This document shows positions 34,920 through 48,049 of a stretch of 64,000 bases of DNA, in pieces. Origin of the DNA: Fratercula arctica. Lineage: Eukaryota > Chordata > Aves > Charadriiformes > Alcidae. The stretch spans positions 133,509,889-133,573,888 of the forward strand of contig CANTUZ010000002.1 in NCBI GenBank assembly GCA_947846985.1, written 5' to 3'. The translations under genes were made by a program, and so were the position numbers. Position 1 is the first letter of the stretch, and each line of letters begins with the position of its first letter. The notes under the pieces are model-generated. The model was given only the letters and a program-made list of their open reading frames with translations. It was not told the DNA's origin and did not search any database.

Positions 34920-37900
34920 CCTGGGCCTGGATGGTTGGGGCAGTCACTGCAGGGCTGTGACTCCGTTCTTGGGTGAACTGCCCTGTGCCACCACGACCTG
35001 CAAAATAAAGGTGTATAAGATTCAGTTTGGTAGTTGTTGGGTGATTGGCTGTGCCATTTTGGAGTGCACAGAGGTAGAAAGAGATTCACCAATACAGGCG
35101 CGCGCACAGGCACACACCCACATATCAGGTTTGCTGGCATAGACACAGTCATCATTTCTGTTACACTGACGTAAAACCCAGAAAAATTCATCAGCCTCAC
35201 AAGAGTCCCACTACAGATATTACTCAGCTATAACGAGGCTACAAAAACAACCCAAAGAGTCTTAGTTTTATTGGTAATAAATGTTATACAGCAAGAAACA
35301 AGTGCTGACATGTCATCTCCTGACTTTTCTAACTAAACTCCTCCGAGTACAAAAAAGGAGACAGAAAGAAACAATTTAATCCTCGTCCTAATGGGGAAAC
35401 ACATTCAAAAGGAGCAGGAAGAATAGGACCCAAAGCTTTAGCTTGGCATCTCTGTCAGTCTTTTACACAGAGATTTTGCTTCAGTGCATGCTTAACCTCT
35501 TGTATTTTAATTTTGAGAATATAAACATTTTGTTTTCAGTACAGAAAGAGCTGGTTGTTCCCAGCCAGGAACGCTTTGGTGATTCCTTTCTGCCAGTGAA
35601 GGGCAGTGGTTTTCAGAGCAAGTACATCCCTGACTTTGCTGCCCGGAGGCAGAGGTAGGTGCTGCACTCCTGCACTGCTGCTGTTTCCTTCGGGACGGAA
35701 GTGAACTGCTGTAGAAAAGGAGCAAGGAAGAACATTTCAAGTTGATCAAAAGGGCAAAATGTTTTGTGACCTTTGAAACAGGACTGCAGCAAACCAACCC
35801 TCTCACAAGCGAGCACCAGCCACAGCAGCACCAGCCACGCCAGCCACAGTTCGCATCGAGGGGCTCAGTCCGAAGGCTTGCTTGGAGGGGAAAGTGCTGG
35901 TTTAAAGGTTTTTAAAAGCTCAGCTCATATGTGCTCACACCCTGCTCAGCAAAATATATTCTGAGCGCCTTTTCTCTTAACACTTCTTATTTTCTAACTA
36001 AGATAATTGAATGACTCAGTGAACATGGCTGGCATTAAAATCTTGGGGGAGGGAAAAGCAGAGGTAGCAAGCTCTAAATCCTCTGCCAAATCCCCTTTTC
36101 ATAATTTATAGTCTGTCACCAGTTTATCACCGAGAACTGTCCCTCTTTTTCTCGTTCCCCAGGCTCCTTTCCCAGTGGACAGTCCATGCCAGCTGTCTCG
36201 GCAGCAGGAACGTCCTTTTTTTCCCAAGCCTCGACCTGTGGGAAAATCTTCATTGGCCAGTAATTGATTCCACCCTGCCAGCTCCATTACTTTAGTCTAC
36301 AGTCAAACTGCCAGCAAGCTGGAGACAGGCAGCCTCAGCCCTCCCCTGCTCCCACTATTGAAGTCCGCTCCTCGCCGGGCCGTTAGCTACCGGGGCTCCC
36401 AGTTGACGTGTCAGCCCGCCCTGCAATTAGCTCTAATCTGAAAATTGGCCTTTGCTAGCAAAGCCAAGCACCTGACAGCTAATTGTTGATGTCAGATTGA
36501 TGTGCATTTAATATGGAAAGGTTATTTATCAAAGGGTACTTTTTTTTCTTTTTTTTTCCTGTTGGTCTTGGTTTGTCTCTGGATTGCCACAGGCACTTAC
36601 AGCCCACAAACCAATAAAGATCTTATACTTCATTTAACTCAAGGAGCCTTCTAAATACCCTTTTCAAACTCTCCGTGTAGGGCAGTGCAGTACTCATCTA
36701 TTTATATTGTTTATAAAGAAACCGCCGCTAACCAAGCAGTTATTGTTTTTAGTCTCTTTTTTTGGAATCAAAATATTGAGGGGCGAAAAAAGGTTGATAA
36801 CAGAATAGCAACTGCCGGCTGGCCCTGGGATTAAAAATGAATTAAGTTTTGACTCATCCCCGGAGTCTTGCCAGCCTTTCTTCACACCAGGCTACTTCAG
36901 TGTTTACAGTATCACCTGCGCTTTCCCTGGCTGTGTGTATCGCAGGAAACATGCAGGGAAAAATATTGGTCCTGTTGATTTTAACGCAGGTTTTGCCACT
37001 CGTTACAACAGAGCGGGGACTTCCCCGGTGGCTTTGTGGAGACAAATGGACACGCTCCTTCAGGTCCTGGCCCTGTGATCCGGCGGCAGAAGGCAAAGCA
37101 TCGTGAGCACAGAAACCCCCGCACGCTGTGGGGAGGTTGGCTGACATCTATTTAGCATAAAATGGGGTCTCTTGCTAAATGCTTTCCAAGAGCGTAGGGC
37201 AACCACTAGGCTAAAAAGGCACTACAAGCCTTACCATTGGGACCATCTGCCTGCTGCTGCACAGGTTACCATCTAGCACCCCCATAAATAGCTTAAAAAA
37301 GCAAACCCAGCAGGTATTTAAACAGAATCACATTTTTTGTTCAGATTGGACACACATGATGGAAAGCCATGCTGAAGTCCTGCTAAAAAACCAGTAAGGT
37401 TTTGCAACTGCTCAGAGGAAATTAATATATCCTACGGAGCCTAGGAGGTCAGCAAAGATACTAGTGGCACACACAAAACTCTGGCACACGAGCTACAGCA
37501 AGAAAAAAAAAAAATTATGGCTTTCAGTGAAGCAAGAGAGGACAGTCTCCAGCACCAAAAGTATGTATGAAAAGTGGTAAATCAGATAGGACACAAGTAC
37601 AACAACTGCTTGATACAAATCATATTCTGACAGGGAAATGAAAAGTACCAGTGTGAGCTGTGTGAAGCAATTGCTTGTATTCATTCCACAGGTGGAGGGA
37701 AAAATTTTCCATGTGTATCTAATGTATCTCCTTTTTTGAGTGAAGGTAGTCAAATATTTCAGAGAGTCTCTGTCTTCCAAATACCATGTTTTAAAATATA
37801 AAAATACGTAATCTGTATTCTTCCACTAACTTCACGCTGTAAAAACTTAAGCAGAAAATATTCAACGGTACAGGATCTAGAGAAGGACTTCCACACCAAA

Positions 37901-40900
37901 AAAACCCAACCAACATTTAAAATAAAATATTAATTAATTTACATTTCATTATTCATTAGGCTTTGCCTGGCTAACAACACCTGTGCATTACCTTCAATAT
38001 GAAATCTTTTCCTCTGCAGCGAGGCGTTTAATAAATTTGAAAAATTAAAAATTGGGGGGTGAATGGAAAACACAGTAGAGTTTCCTCGGAGCAATGAATG
38101 GAGCAACGTGAGCAGACGAAGTGGAGGTACCCGACGTACTGGGGCTGGGTGCTGGGGCGGGCAGGAGCCGCTCGCAGCACCCAGCACCCAGCAGAGCTGA
38201 CGTCAAAGTCCTGCAGGTCCCGCTGGTCCCCGGGCAGACGCCCGACAGACAAAACTTCCATCACCGTAAGGGCTGCGGCTGTGCCAGGCCCGCTGCGCTC
38301 TGCTGAGACCAGAAATCACGTCGCTTGCTTTGACGGGTCGCAGGCACATTGATCCTCTGGGGTAGAAATTCCCGGACACTGCAGATTTAGGGAGAGCAGC
38401 CCCTGCGCAGGCAATGGGCCACCGGCAAAGGCTCGGCACATCCTGCGCATGTCCACTATGACATGTCCTCCCGCTGCATGAGCCCCGACCCCAAACTCGA
38501 AGCTCCCCACCTGGCATTCCTGCAAGCAGCATCTAAACTAAGCAAATGCTTCATTTTAAGTATGTGCTTAACCTGCTCTGGGTTGGTCCTCGGCTGGGGT
38601 TTAAAGATGTGTCGGAAAGTTTTGGCAGCGTTGGTTTCAACTTGGCCAGCGAGGAGATGTTGAAAGCTACATGACTGCATCCACGCTGGAGTTTTGAAAT
38701 GTGTTAATTAAGACAGTCTGTTACCAGCCCTTTCCTTCCTACGCAAGACAAAACCCACCGGGTGATAAACATGTCTGAAATGATTTGTATGTTTTAATGC
38801 TTTCCTGAATATGGATCAATTTTAACACTTCTTATAATGCTTGTATCCTAGCCAAGACAAAGCCGATGACTCCAGCCTGATTCAAGCACACATTTAATGC
38901 CCTCCGCTGAAGAGGTCCTAGAAGAGGAGAGAGTTCAAGAAGTCATCTTGCTCACTCCTCTGCTCAGGGCGGGAGAGCAGCCAGGTAGACGTTTCCCTGA
39001 GCTGTCCTTAAAGATTTCCAGTAATGAAAGATGCGCAGACTCCCTCAGGCAATTTATCCTACTCCTTCAGTTTCGTTACTGATAGAAATTATTTTATGAA
39101 GTCTAATGCAACGCTCCCCTACTGCAATTTTAACCCTCCCTTTTTTTCCTGCCTTCCATGGACCTGGAGAACGCTGCTTCCGGCAGCTGACGCGTGCATA
39201 GTTGAAGCCCTCTGTATATTTGTTCGTCCAAACAATGCTGATTTTTCAACATTCCCTCAGAAACATATCCCAGGTGCCTGAGCATGGTTTTCTTCTGCAT
39301 GCTCGACAACTGACCCGCCTCCTTTTTGCAGCACTGAAACTAAAACTGCAGCTCATGTCCCAGTGGAGGAGGCCACACCAGTGTGAGCAGAGTGAGAGGA
39401 TGAGGCTGCAGGTCCCACCAAACTATTCTCCCATTACATGTCCCAGTAGGACACTTGCCTTCCCTGCCACAACGTGACAACACCAAATTGTTACCCTCTA
39501 TAATACCATTTTTGCAAAACTGCTGCCTCTCCTATATCTGCACTTCACTGCTTCACAGGTTAGGAGAGCCCAGTTGCTTACCCCCGCCCCTGTGTAGCAC
39601 TGAGGTTTTGGGCAGAATTCCTTCAGACCTGCTATTCCCGAGGGGCAGCCTCTTCTCACCGGTCTTTCCCCAACCTGGATATCTCTCCACACATCACCTC
39701 ACATCACGGGGACCTCTCTCTCCCCTGCAAAAATGAAATTCCCACCCAGGCCAACCCCATCTGCAGAAGTCCCCCCGGCACCTTACAGACCCCACATCAC
39801 CCTCCCTCCTGGCAGAGCAGGATGGAGCTGACACAGAGGTGATGAACATGTGATGTGACTGACCCACTAAGGTGTCCTGCATGTGGAAAAGCATCCCTGA
39901 CTCCATGGAGGGGCTCTTTGGGAAGGGCCAGTTTCATGAAAGCATCATTACCTCCATTTATACTAAGGCAGAAGCACTGTCTTGGAGAGCATCCTCCTTC
40001 TGCAGAGCTGAGGACAACCAGCAGACTCGAGAACTGAGGTGCACGTGCAAAGGACAGATGCTGGAGTCTGACTCCATTCTCCTCACCTTTGAAGAGAAGG
40101 AAGCTTTGAGCCCAGCTCCCTGCTCTCCCACCACTCGGTGAACACGGGCACCTCTGGGGTGACTGCAGGTGGGTTTCTTTCTAAATCCTCCATGACAAGC
40201 CTCAAAAGATGGCTCTGGTAACAGACTGTCCTAGCATCATTCTTGTCTGCAATTTACATCATGTAAACATTATTTAGCATACATCCTGGTATGGTGTACA
40301 ACAGCTGCTCATTCAGCAAGAGTTTCAGCCAAAAAAAAGGAAATTTTCCTTATATAGAGTTTTGTCTTCCTTAAGTATTAATATCACTTGCTAATACACA
40401 TCCCTGTAATCTGGAACAAGGGTTTACTTCTTAGGATGTAAAAGCCTCTTTCTATCAGATTGGAACACATGTGTGTCTTGGTTAGGTTATGTCTTGAGTT
40501 ACTTAAAAAAGAAGGGAAAAAATGCAACCATTTCATCAGCTAAAATGAGGAAAAGATCTCAGCCTGCCCTACCAAAACAATGACCTGATGCAGGACTCAA
40601 GTCTATCAGGTAATGCTCAAGGGAACATTTTCAATAAGGAAAAAGGAGTGGAAGTGGGAAAAAAAATATCATCATTGTATTCTTATTCAGTAATGTTCCT
40701 CCACTAGCATTAACAGCTTATCTTGCCATCTAAGCACTTCTAGATAACAGACTGGGTTTTATGTTGAGTACAGGCTGTACCGAGCCACTAAAACCCTTCT
40801 ATTGTTAAAGATTATGTAAAATGGTCAATCAAAGTGTCACTTCTTCCTGCCCGTCCCCCAGGCTGTTGTGTTGCATAGTTTCTTATAAAGGCCAAGCATA

Positions 40901-43233
40901 AAGAGAGAAGGCTGGGAGTGAAGTGCCAGAGAGGTAGAAAATGGCACGTTGCAGAGCCAGCAGGCACATGGGACGTCCCGCCGCCGCAGAGACACATTTC
41001 GAGGGTTGTACCACAAGGTCACCTAAGCGAAGAGAGAAAAATATCCAAATTAAACTTGCTCAGTGAAAAAACATTTGTGTTTAGAAGCCTGTGCATCTGC
41101 AGCGCTGCTAAGGACCTTTTCATGCCTTGGCCGGTACAACTGGTCCCAGCACGACACAGACGTGGAAGATGAAGCCGGAATAGGTCTGGGAGAAGTACAA
41201 TTTTCTAGCATCTCAAGTGAGGTTTTTAGATATCTACGCCACCGTCCATCCTTCCGAAATAAGTTGTGTCAGCTCAAAACAATGAAAAATAATGAAATCT
41301 GATAACTGAATTCAGAAAGTTGCTTGTGGCTTGGGTTTTTTTGTTTGTTTTTTTTCCCCAAGTAGGTTTTCATACCTATTTTAGTGCAATTTTGAAGGTG
41401 CTTTCCAAGGAGGCATTAACTGGTACAAGGTGGCAGCTGCAGTTTGGAGCTTCACGGCCAGTGTTTAGGTGCGATGGGAACCAGCTCCTCTGAGCCGAAG
41501 CAATCCCACAGGCATCATGAGCAGCAGGGCTTTGGGGGCAAACTCCTCCTCCGCATGAGGGCAATGTAATCACCTCATCCATGGAAACACCTGCAGACCT
41601 CAGGGCAGCTGTCACTGAGGGAAGATCACCCAGAAGAGGTGCGTGTGCCAGGCCTCAGAGAGGTGGAAGGTTTAGGTAAAGAGGACATCAAATTCAATAT
41701 GCTGTGTCTTCTTTTGTTTTTCCTTTTTTGGGGGGCAGATGCCCATTTCACAGGCCAGCTCAAGCAAAGTGATTTTTCAGGCTGGTCACTGCTCCTAGGT
41801 TAAACACAGGTAGGCATTGATAAATGCCTTGGAGGACACAGGGCTCTTGAAACACATCCAGAGGAATGGTGGGGTTAGATGAATGTCATGGATTAAGCTC
41901 AGTTTTAGCCAACCGCAGCTGGTTGATGCAGCACATAGGATGTGGCCCAGACACCTCGTTTGAGAGCAGATGCCCTGTTTGGGGTGGATGACCGAGACGA
42001 GAACAGCTGTACTGGGTCAGACCAACATTGTCCAGCTTCCAACTGTTGGCAGATTTGCCTCGACCAGCAGCAGCTTCTGTACATTGAGCAACCCTTGACA
42101 GCTTTCCCCTCCTTCGATTTCTGCATGTTTTCAGCCTCCCCAGCATCCTGCAGCAAGGAGATAACTATGCATCATCTGAAGAAGGTTTTTTTCTTCTGCT
42201 TGCTCTGAACTTGCCTCTTGCTGGCTTCACTGGATGCTTCTATTTCTTGCACTGGAAGAACAATCCATCCTTACCATAAAACAGTGTTACAGACCTCTGC
42301 CACACCTGCCCTCAGTCATCTGTTTTTCTCAGCACCAGAAGGACACAAAACAGTTGCATCTCACCACTAATGCTCATATTCCTGGGAAAAATGAGTTGGC
42401 AGGAGAGTTGAATACATTTGTGTAGGGTTGAAATAAGCCTTTCTTAAGTATTTGCTTAACATACAAATGCCTTTCACGTTTCAAGATAGACAAATCAAGG
42501 ATACGTTGTTACTAAGGAAGGGATCAGATGATGTGTCTTCCCTCCAGCAGAGGTTTTCCAAAATTTTTGCCTGGATTCGGCTGCGTATTCTAAGCACATG
42601 GATTGACAGGGAGGGGACATGGGTAACATGGGGCTTGTGCTGTTTGTGATTTGTGATAGAGAGTACATAAAGAAAAGGAACAAGAAAAATAATTCCCACT
42701 TCTCAAATGTCCAAGGGCTGGTCAAGTCTAAATACAGTTTGTATCGACAAGAACAGCAAACCACCAGCACATCTCCTTTTCATCTAATAAATGCGGGGGC
42801 CTGACATGATAGAATTAAAGGAAACCTGTGTATCATTGCACCAGGATATATGTCCCCTTATATACAGCATGCACACGCACACAGGCATAGCTATATCATG
42901 TGCTGGCAAGTAACGGAGAAGTTTAGCAAACATACCTGGAATAGCTCACATACTTAGAGATGCCAAACAGGCTCATTACACCATTTCCAGAGGGCTTTTT
43001 TCCCCAGGTCTCCACATCCCCCCAGCCATTGAAATGACAGTTGTTCATGTGGGCTTGCACTCTCACGTAGTCACCAATTAGAAGGCGACAACTTGAAAAA
43101 CTGTCATTTGTCATTGCAAGCCAAAACGAGCAGCCCTGCTCCTTCACGCCCAGCTCTGATGAGGAGCTTCCCCAGGCCTGGGCTTGCTCCAGGGCTGTGC
43201 CTGCTTTCGCCCCACTGTCCCATCCCTCTGCTG
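34920..43233. other. intergenic, no gene recognised
   Basis: This is about 8.3 kb without a recognisable gene. It has T- and A-runs at about 36541-36557, 37503-37513 and 41337-41356, and a short imperfect ACCAGCCAC repeat at about 35815-35850. A motif-dense AT/homeodomain-like segment at 36420-36540 is described as a finding. Open frames are below about 110 codons and unremarkable. Confidence 0.6.
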
Positions 43234-43272
43234 CCTCCTCCTCCTCCTCCTCCTCCTCCTCCTCCTCCTCCT
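43234..43272 (+). repeat. (CCT)n microsatellite
   Basis: About 13 uninterrupted CCT/CTC triplets form a polypyrimidine tract just before a CR1 3' end. Confidence 0.95.
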
Positions 43273-43423
43273 TCCCTCCCTGTCCCCTACACGCACTGTT
43301 GTACGCTGTCCCTGCTCTCCCAGGCTTTTGCAGGGAGGAAAGCTTTTTCTTTCCTCTTTTCTTCCTCTCCCCCTCGCTCCAACCGTGCCTGCTGGCAATT
43401 CACTCTCCTGGGCACTCACGATG

Positions 43424-43598
43424 GCTGCAACAGCTGCCCAGGGAAGTGGTTGAGTCACCATCCCTGGAGATATTTAAAAGACAGGTAGATGTGGTGCTTA
43501 GGGGACATGGTTTAGTGGTGGACTTGTCAGTGCAAGGTTAAGGGCTGGGCTCGGTGATCTTAAAGGTCCCTTCCAACCTAGACGATTCTATGGTTCTA
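43424..43598 (+). mobile_element. CR1 LINE 3' end fragment
   Basis: On the plus strand the last coding part of CR1 is visible: [20 protein letters not shown] at about 43435-43494 in one frame. The 3' UTR follows with CTCGGTGATCTTAAAGGTCC and the terminal GATTCTATGGTTCTA. It is about 175 bp and strongly 5'-truncated. Confidence 0.95.
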
Positions 43599-43914
43599 CA
43601 ATAGTCAAGTAGCAGCTACAAATACCCCAATACAACAGAACCGCTGTGTTTCAGGAGCTTATTCCCCTCATTGCAAAACCTCACAAAACTGAAAGTCTAG
43701 TGTGTTCACAAAGGGTTGATTGATAAACAAAGAAGACTGAGGACCAAATCTGCTTTGCAGAAGAATCTGAAGGGCTTATGGGGCAGAGTGGGAACCTGAG
43801 CAGGGCAGAGAGGGTGTCCAAGTGATCGTATGGGATGGCCCAGCTAAGGGTGGGGATAATAGGCTAGAAACAGCGCAGAAAAAAGGAAAAGAGAAGTTGG
43901 GCTGTCATGAAGAA

Positions 43915-44046
43915 GCTTCAAGGCCAGGCTGGATGAGGCTTTGAGCAACCTGGTCTAGTGGGAGGTGTCCCTGCCCAGGGCAGGGGGGTGGGAACTAGAT
44001 GATCTTTAAGGTGCCTTCCAACCCGAACCATTCTATAATTCTATGA
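43915..44046 (+). mobile_element. CR1 LINE 3' end fragment
   Basis: AAGGCCAGGCTGGATGAGGC is followed by CAACCTGGTCTAGTGGGAGG and by the terminal CATTCTATAATTCTATGA. This is a second, differently truncated CR1 3' end about 320 bp after the previous one and in the same orientation. Its 3' UTR differs from that of its neighbour, so it is a separate insertion of another subfamily rather than a duplication. Confidence 0.95.
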
Positions 44047-46876
44047 CAAGACAGGGAGTGGATGCTCCTTTGCTTTAGTCATTAAAAACTGGACTGATGG
44101 GTATGCTAGACGCCACACTGTAGAGAGGCGGGGAGGCCCTGGAAGATGGTCCCCTACCAGCCAGATGGGGCTGGTGGCCTTGATCCCCTGCAGCGCGACT
44201 TGTGGCAGGGAACCTCTTCTCCTGCAAGCACTCAGTGTCCTCTCCACCACCGGGGCAGCCCTCACAAAACCCTCCGTCCCCAGTTAGGGCCCGAAGCAGC
44301 TGTGCTCCCCTGCCCTGCCTGGGGGACGCAGCATATGGGAGTCACTGGCTTTGGATTTGCAGTACAATAAAATAAAATAAAAAAAAAAGACAGAAAGAAA
44401 AAAGCCCTAGCCCCCTTGCAGGGGAGGGCAAGGAGAGGGACGGTCTCCCTGGTAGCTGCCTAATCACTCACAGGGTGACGGCCCTGCTCCTGTCAGCACA
44501 AACTAGCAATTACGATTAATGGGCTGTGGCAATCGGATCCCGGCGCTAACAGAGACGGCAGGTCCCACCATTTGCATGCAGTAAATTATTCAGGCTGTCA
44601 GCTGTTCGGATGTGAATTGGTAATGTTGCGGTTAAACGCTGGCCACATGGCTAATTTGAGGTGTGCCCACCAGCCCCGGCACCGGGGAGCGTTGGGTCCG
44701 TGCTGGGGTGGGCGGCACAGCTGTGCCACCGGCATGGCCCCGGCCTGACACCGGCTGTCACAGCACACGCACGGCTAATGGCACGTCCTTCTGGGAGCAA
44801 AGAGCAGCAGGAAAAGCCCAACGGTGTCTCCTTTAGCTTAAGCTTCAAGGGACTGTGGCCTTGAGAATATGGGGAGAGCTGGGTGCCTGCGAGCAAGCTC
44901 CAGTGACTAAACCTACCTGTGCCTGCAAGTGTTTCGCAGGAATCAAAAGCGTGTCCGGACTCAACATCGGAGTATTTCTACACTAAAAACAAAGCATCCT
45001 ATCAGAAACTTGGAGTTTGTCAGCTAAACCTTATTTTTAAAAAGCCGAAGGTAGCACTGCAGAAGAGCCTGTGCTCAGGTGAGCTCGCAGCAAGTACCTG
45101 GCACGAGCACCCACACACGGCTCCGGGGGAACTGCCCCTGCACTGCCAGCATCCCCTTCTGCCTCTCCGGCTGCCAGAGGTCTGTTCTAATGTACCCACC
45201 CCCATGGAGAAAATAATTCTTTCAGAATAACCCTTCAGGGTGGAAAGACTTGAACTCTCCTAAGCTCAGCTACTGGGTTTCAGGAGCGCAGCACAAAGAA
45301 CAGTGAACAGAGGGCAGAAAGGAGAGAGTCATTTGGAAAGCAATGGGAAAAAAACTGGCACGGGCAGCTGTCTACTGGCACATCCATCCAGTTCTTCATC
45401 CCTCTTTTCCCACGAAGAGAAGGGACAGCGAGGGATCCGACACCAGCACAAAACCAAGGGCAGAATCACCAAGCCATTTCTTCACTAGCACCTCAATGTG
45501 GACAACTGCAGCAAAGTCCCATCATTTACATTCAAATCAGACTTGCTTTACACGGGGGCCTGCCCGCATTCATTGGTACGCAGCCTGAGGGGGATTATAT
45601 TTCATGTCAGGAGCTTGAAACGGTTCAGAGTTGTCCCATGTGGCTCAGTAGCCCAGAAGTCCCCGTACCCTTGCTAAGCATCATCCCCCAGCAGTACTGG
45701 CAGCTTTCTTGGGAGTAATTGGTTTTTTCAAATACGCGGGTCTTCCAGTAGAAAGGAAATATTTGATTAAGAAATATAAATAGTGACAGGCATTCTTCTG
45801 AGGAAAAGAAAAGAAAACGTAGATCAATTCTCAGACTTTCGGAGTTTGAAATGAAAAATGAAGAGAAATAAAAGGGTAATGGCAAATAGTAATACACTGT
45901 AAGCACAGTAGCATAAATTGGTAGGAAAGTCATGATAATGAGTAACAAAACTACGTATAAGGGCATGAAGTCACTTTGCTAAACAAGTACCTATCTCTGA
46001 ACGTACAGGTAGATCAAAGTGCCCGTGTCAGCCCAGTCTCTTCAGCACTGAGCTCACATCTATTTGAAAATGTCTGGGCATATCCTATTCAGTCTGCCCG
46101 TATTTAGGACAAGTAATTAAGAGAGCGTGATTGTCAGAAGGTCAAGCTATTTCAGATCTACAAAGACTTAAAATCCATTCAAGGGCTCAAATGTATGCAC
46201 CGAATAGTCCCATCGTGACCAAAGGGCCGTGTAGCAGCCTGGAAATTTCGGCAGCAGTATTGGGTTTTGCACATTAGAGCCATATTTTCATCCTCATTGT
46301 GGCCCAAAGTACTTATGCATATATACACTAGCAGTAAAACAACAGAGTGATCCTTTATGACAGTATGACCATAATCTAACTTGACAAATGCAATTGTCAG
46401 CATCCCTTAAAGTAAATTATAACTATGCCCCTTTGGCTAAATCCTGAGCCCTTTCAAATAACAAAACAAACGGCTCTCTCCCAAGAGTTGTGTTCTCTGC
46501 ATTGTATTTTCTGACATGCTTTCCCACCATCAACCTTTCATCCCGTTGAGCCAATTTCCATTGCAAGCGGTGGAAGGCAGGGAGGATAACTCCCCTTAAC
46601 TTCACGCTGGTGAAGTGTGGGCCTGCCCGGAGGGAAGGTGGTAGAGGGGGCACATACTCATCAGGGCTGGCCACCAAGTCCCGTGTCAAGGAGCTCGAAT
46701 ATGGTAATACGTACATGTAACTGTGCTTTCCTATGAATAGCGGGTAACGGGAGCTGAGGCTAATGACGTGGAAAAGTTCCTCCCCAGCTGCTCACGGTGG
46801 TTTGCACCGATGGGACATCACAGTGCGTAGCTGCAGCTCTTCCAGCCTGGTGCCCTCCCCAAATGAGGCACCCAAA
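44047..46876. other. intergenic, no gene recognised
   Basis: No coding sequence was recognised. An A-rich (AATAA)n-like stretch is at about 44365-44402. A motif-dense segment at about 44500-44640 (octamer and homeodomain-like sites) is described as a finding. Confidence 0.6.
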
Positions 46877-47467
46877 ATAACCATAGAACCATAGAATTGT
46901 TTTGGTTGAAAGAGACCGTTAAGATCATCGAGTCCAACCGTTAACTAACACTGCCAAAACCAGTGCTAAACCATGTCCCTAAAGGCCACATCTACACTGT
47001 CTTTTAAATGCCTCCAGAGATGGTGACTCAACCACCTGCCTGGGCAGCCTGTTCCAATGCTTGATAACCCTTTTGGTGAAGAAATTTTTCCTGGTATCCA
47101 TCCTAAAGCTCTCCTGGCACAACTTGAGGCCATTTCCTCTTGTCCTATCGCCTGTTACTTGGAGAAGAGACCAACCCCCACCTCTCTACAACCTCCTTTC
47201 AGGTAGTTGTAGAGAGCGATGAGGTCTCCCCTCAGCCTCCTTTTCTCCAGGATAAACAATCCCAGTTCCCTCAGCCGCTCCTCATAAGACTTGTGCTCCA
47301 GACCCTCACCAGCCTCACTGCCCTTCTCTGGACCCGCTCCAGCACCTCAATGTCTTTCTTGTAGTGAGAGGCCCAAAACTGGACACTACTTGAGGTGAGG
47401 CCTCACCAGTGCCAACTACAGGGGGACAATCACTTCCCTGCTCCTGATGGCCATGCTATTTCTGACC
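46877..47467 (-). mobile_element. CR1 LINE, 5'-truncated (about 590 bp)
   Basis: On the minus strand this carries the end of the CR1 reverse transcriptase reading frame, now broken by indels, and the 3' UTR. Recognisable plus-strand landmarks are AGGTAGTTGTAGAGAGCGAT near 47203-47222, GAGGTCTCCCCTCAGCCTCC near 47221-47240, TGGGCAGCCTGTTCCAATGC near 47041-47060 and the terminal CCATAGAACCATAGAATTG near 46880-46899. It is dead and more diverged than the copy at 12.5 kb. Confidence 0.95.
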
Positions 47468-47967
47468 TGAAATAGATCAGAGACGTTGCAATTGGCCCTT
47501 TTATAGCAGGGACTTGGCTGAGCTCTGGATCTTACCACGATGCTGAAGGGCGATGCAGTGAGGTGCTGCCAGAGGCACTGCTGTGGCACAGCCAGAGCAG
47601 CACGCTTTTATCTTTCTGTGTAAATTGAGGAAATATGCCTTTTTCATTCTAGTTTCTTCACCCAGTACCCATGCAACATTTGTATTCCATGCTGTACACT
47701 ACCCACCTCTCTGGGCTGCACAAGAGACCAGGCTCTTGTTCCACCCAGTTTTATGTCTGTCAGACTCAACCCTGCTCCAGGAAGACCTCCTGCCCTTTCA
47801 AAACCATGAAACATGGAACAGTAACGGCAGTTCTTTCTCATGGAGACAGGACCCCTTGCTCTGTGTGTCCCATCTGGGCCCGGCTTTGTCCTCCAGCAGG
47901 AGTGAAATGGCAGCGATGCTCTCAGGGGCGTGCGGGTGCTTTATTGCAGGGAGACTTCCCGTGCAAC

Positions 47968-48049
47968 ACCATACACCTGCAGAGAGGTGTACCAAACACC
48001 ATACACCTGCAGGGAGGTGTACCAAACACCATACACCTGCAGGGAGGGC
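47968..48049 (+). repeat. 30-bp minisatellite, about 2.7 copies, each with an internal inverted repeat
   Basis: Units at 47968-47997, 47998-48027 and 48028-48049 (partial) start ACCATACACCTGCAG. Within the first two units ACACCT and AGGTGT form 6-bp inverted arms around a 6-nt loop. Each unit carries a CACCTG E-box, so three are evenly spaced at 30 bp. Confidence 0.95.
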
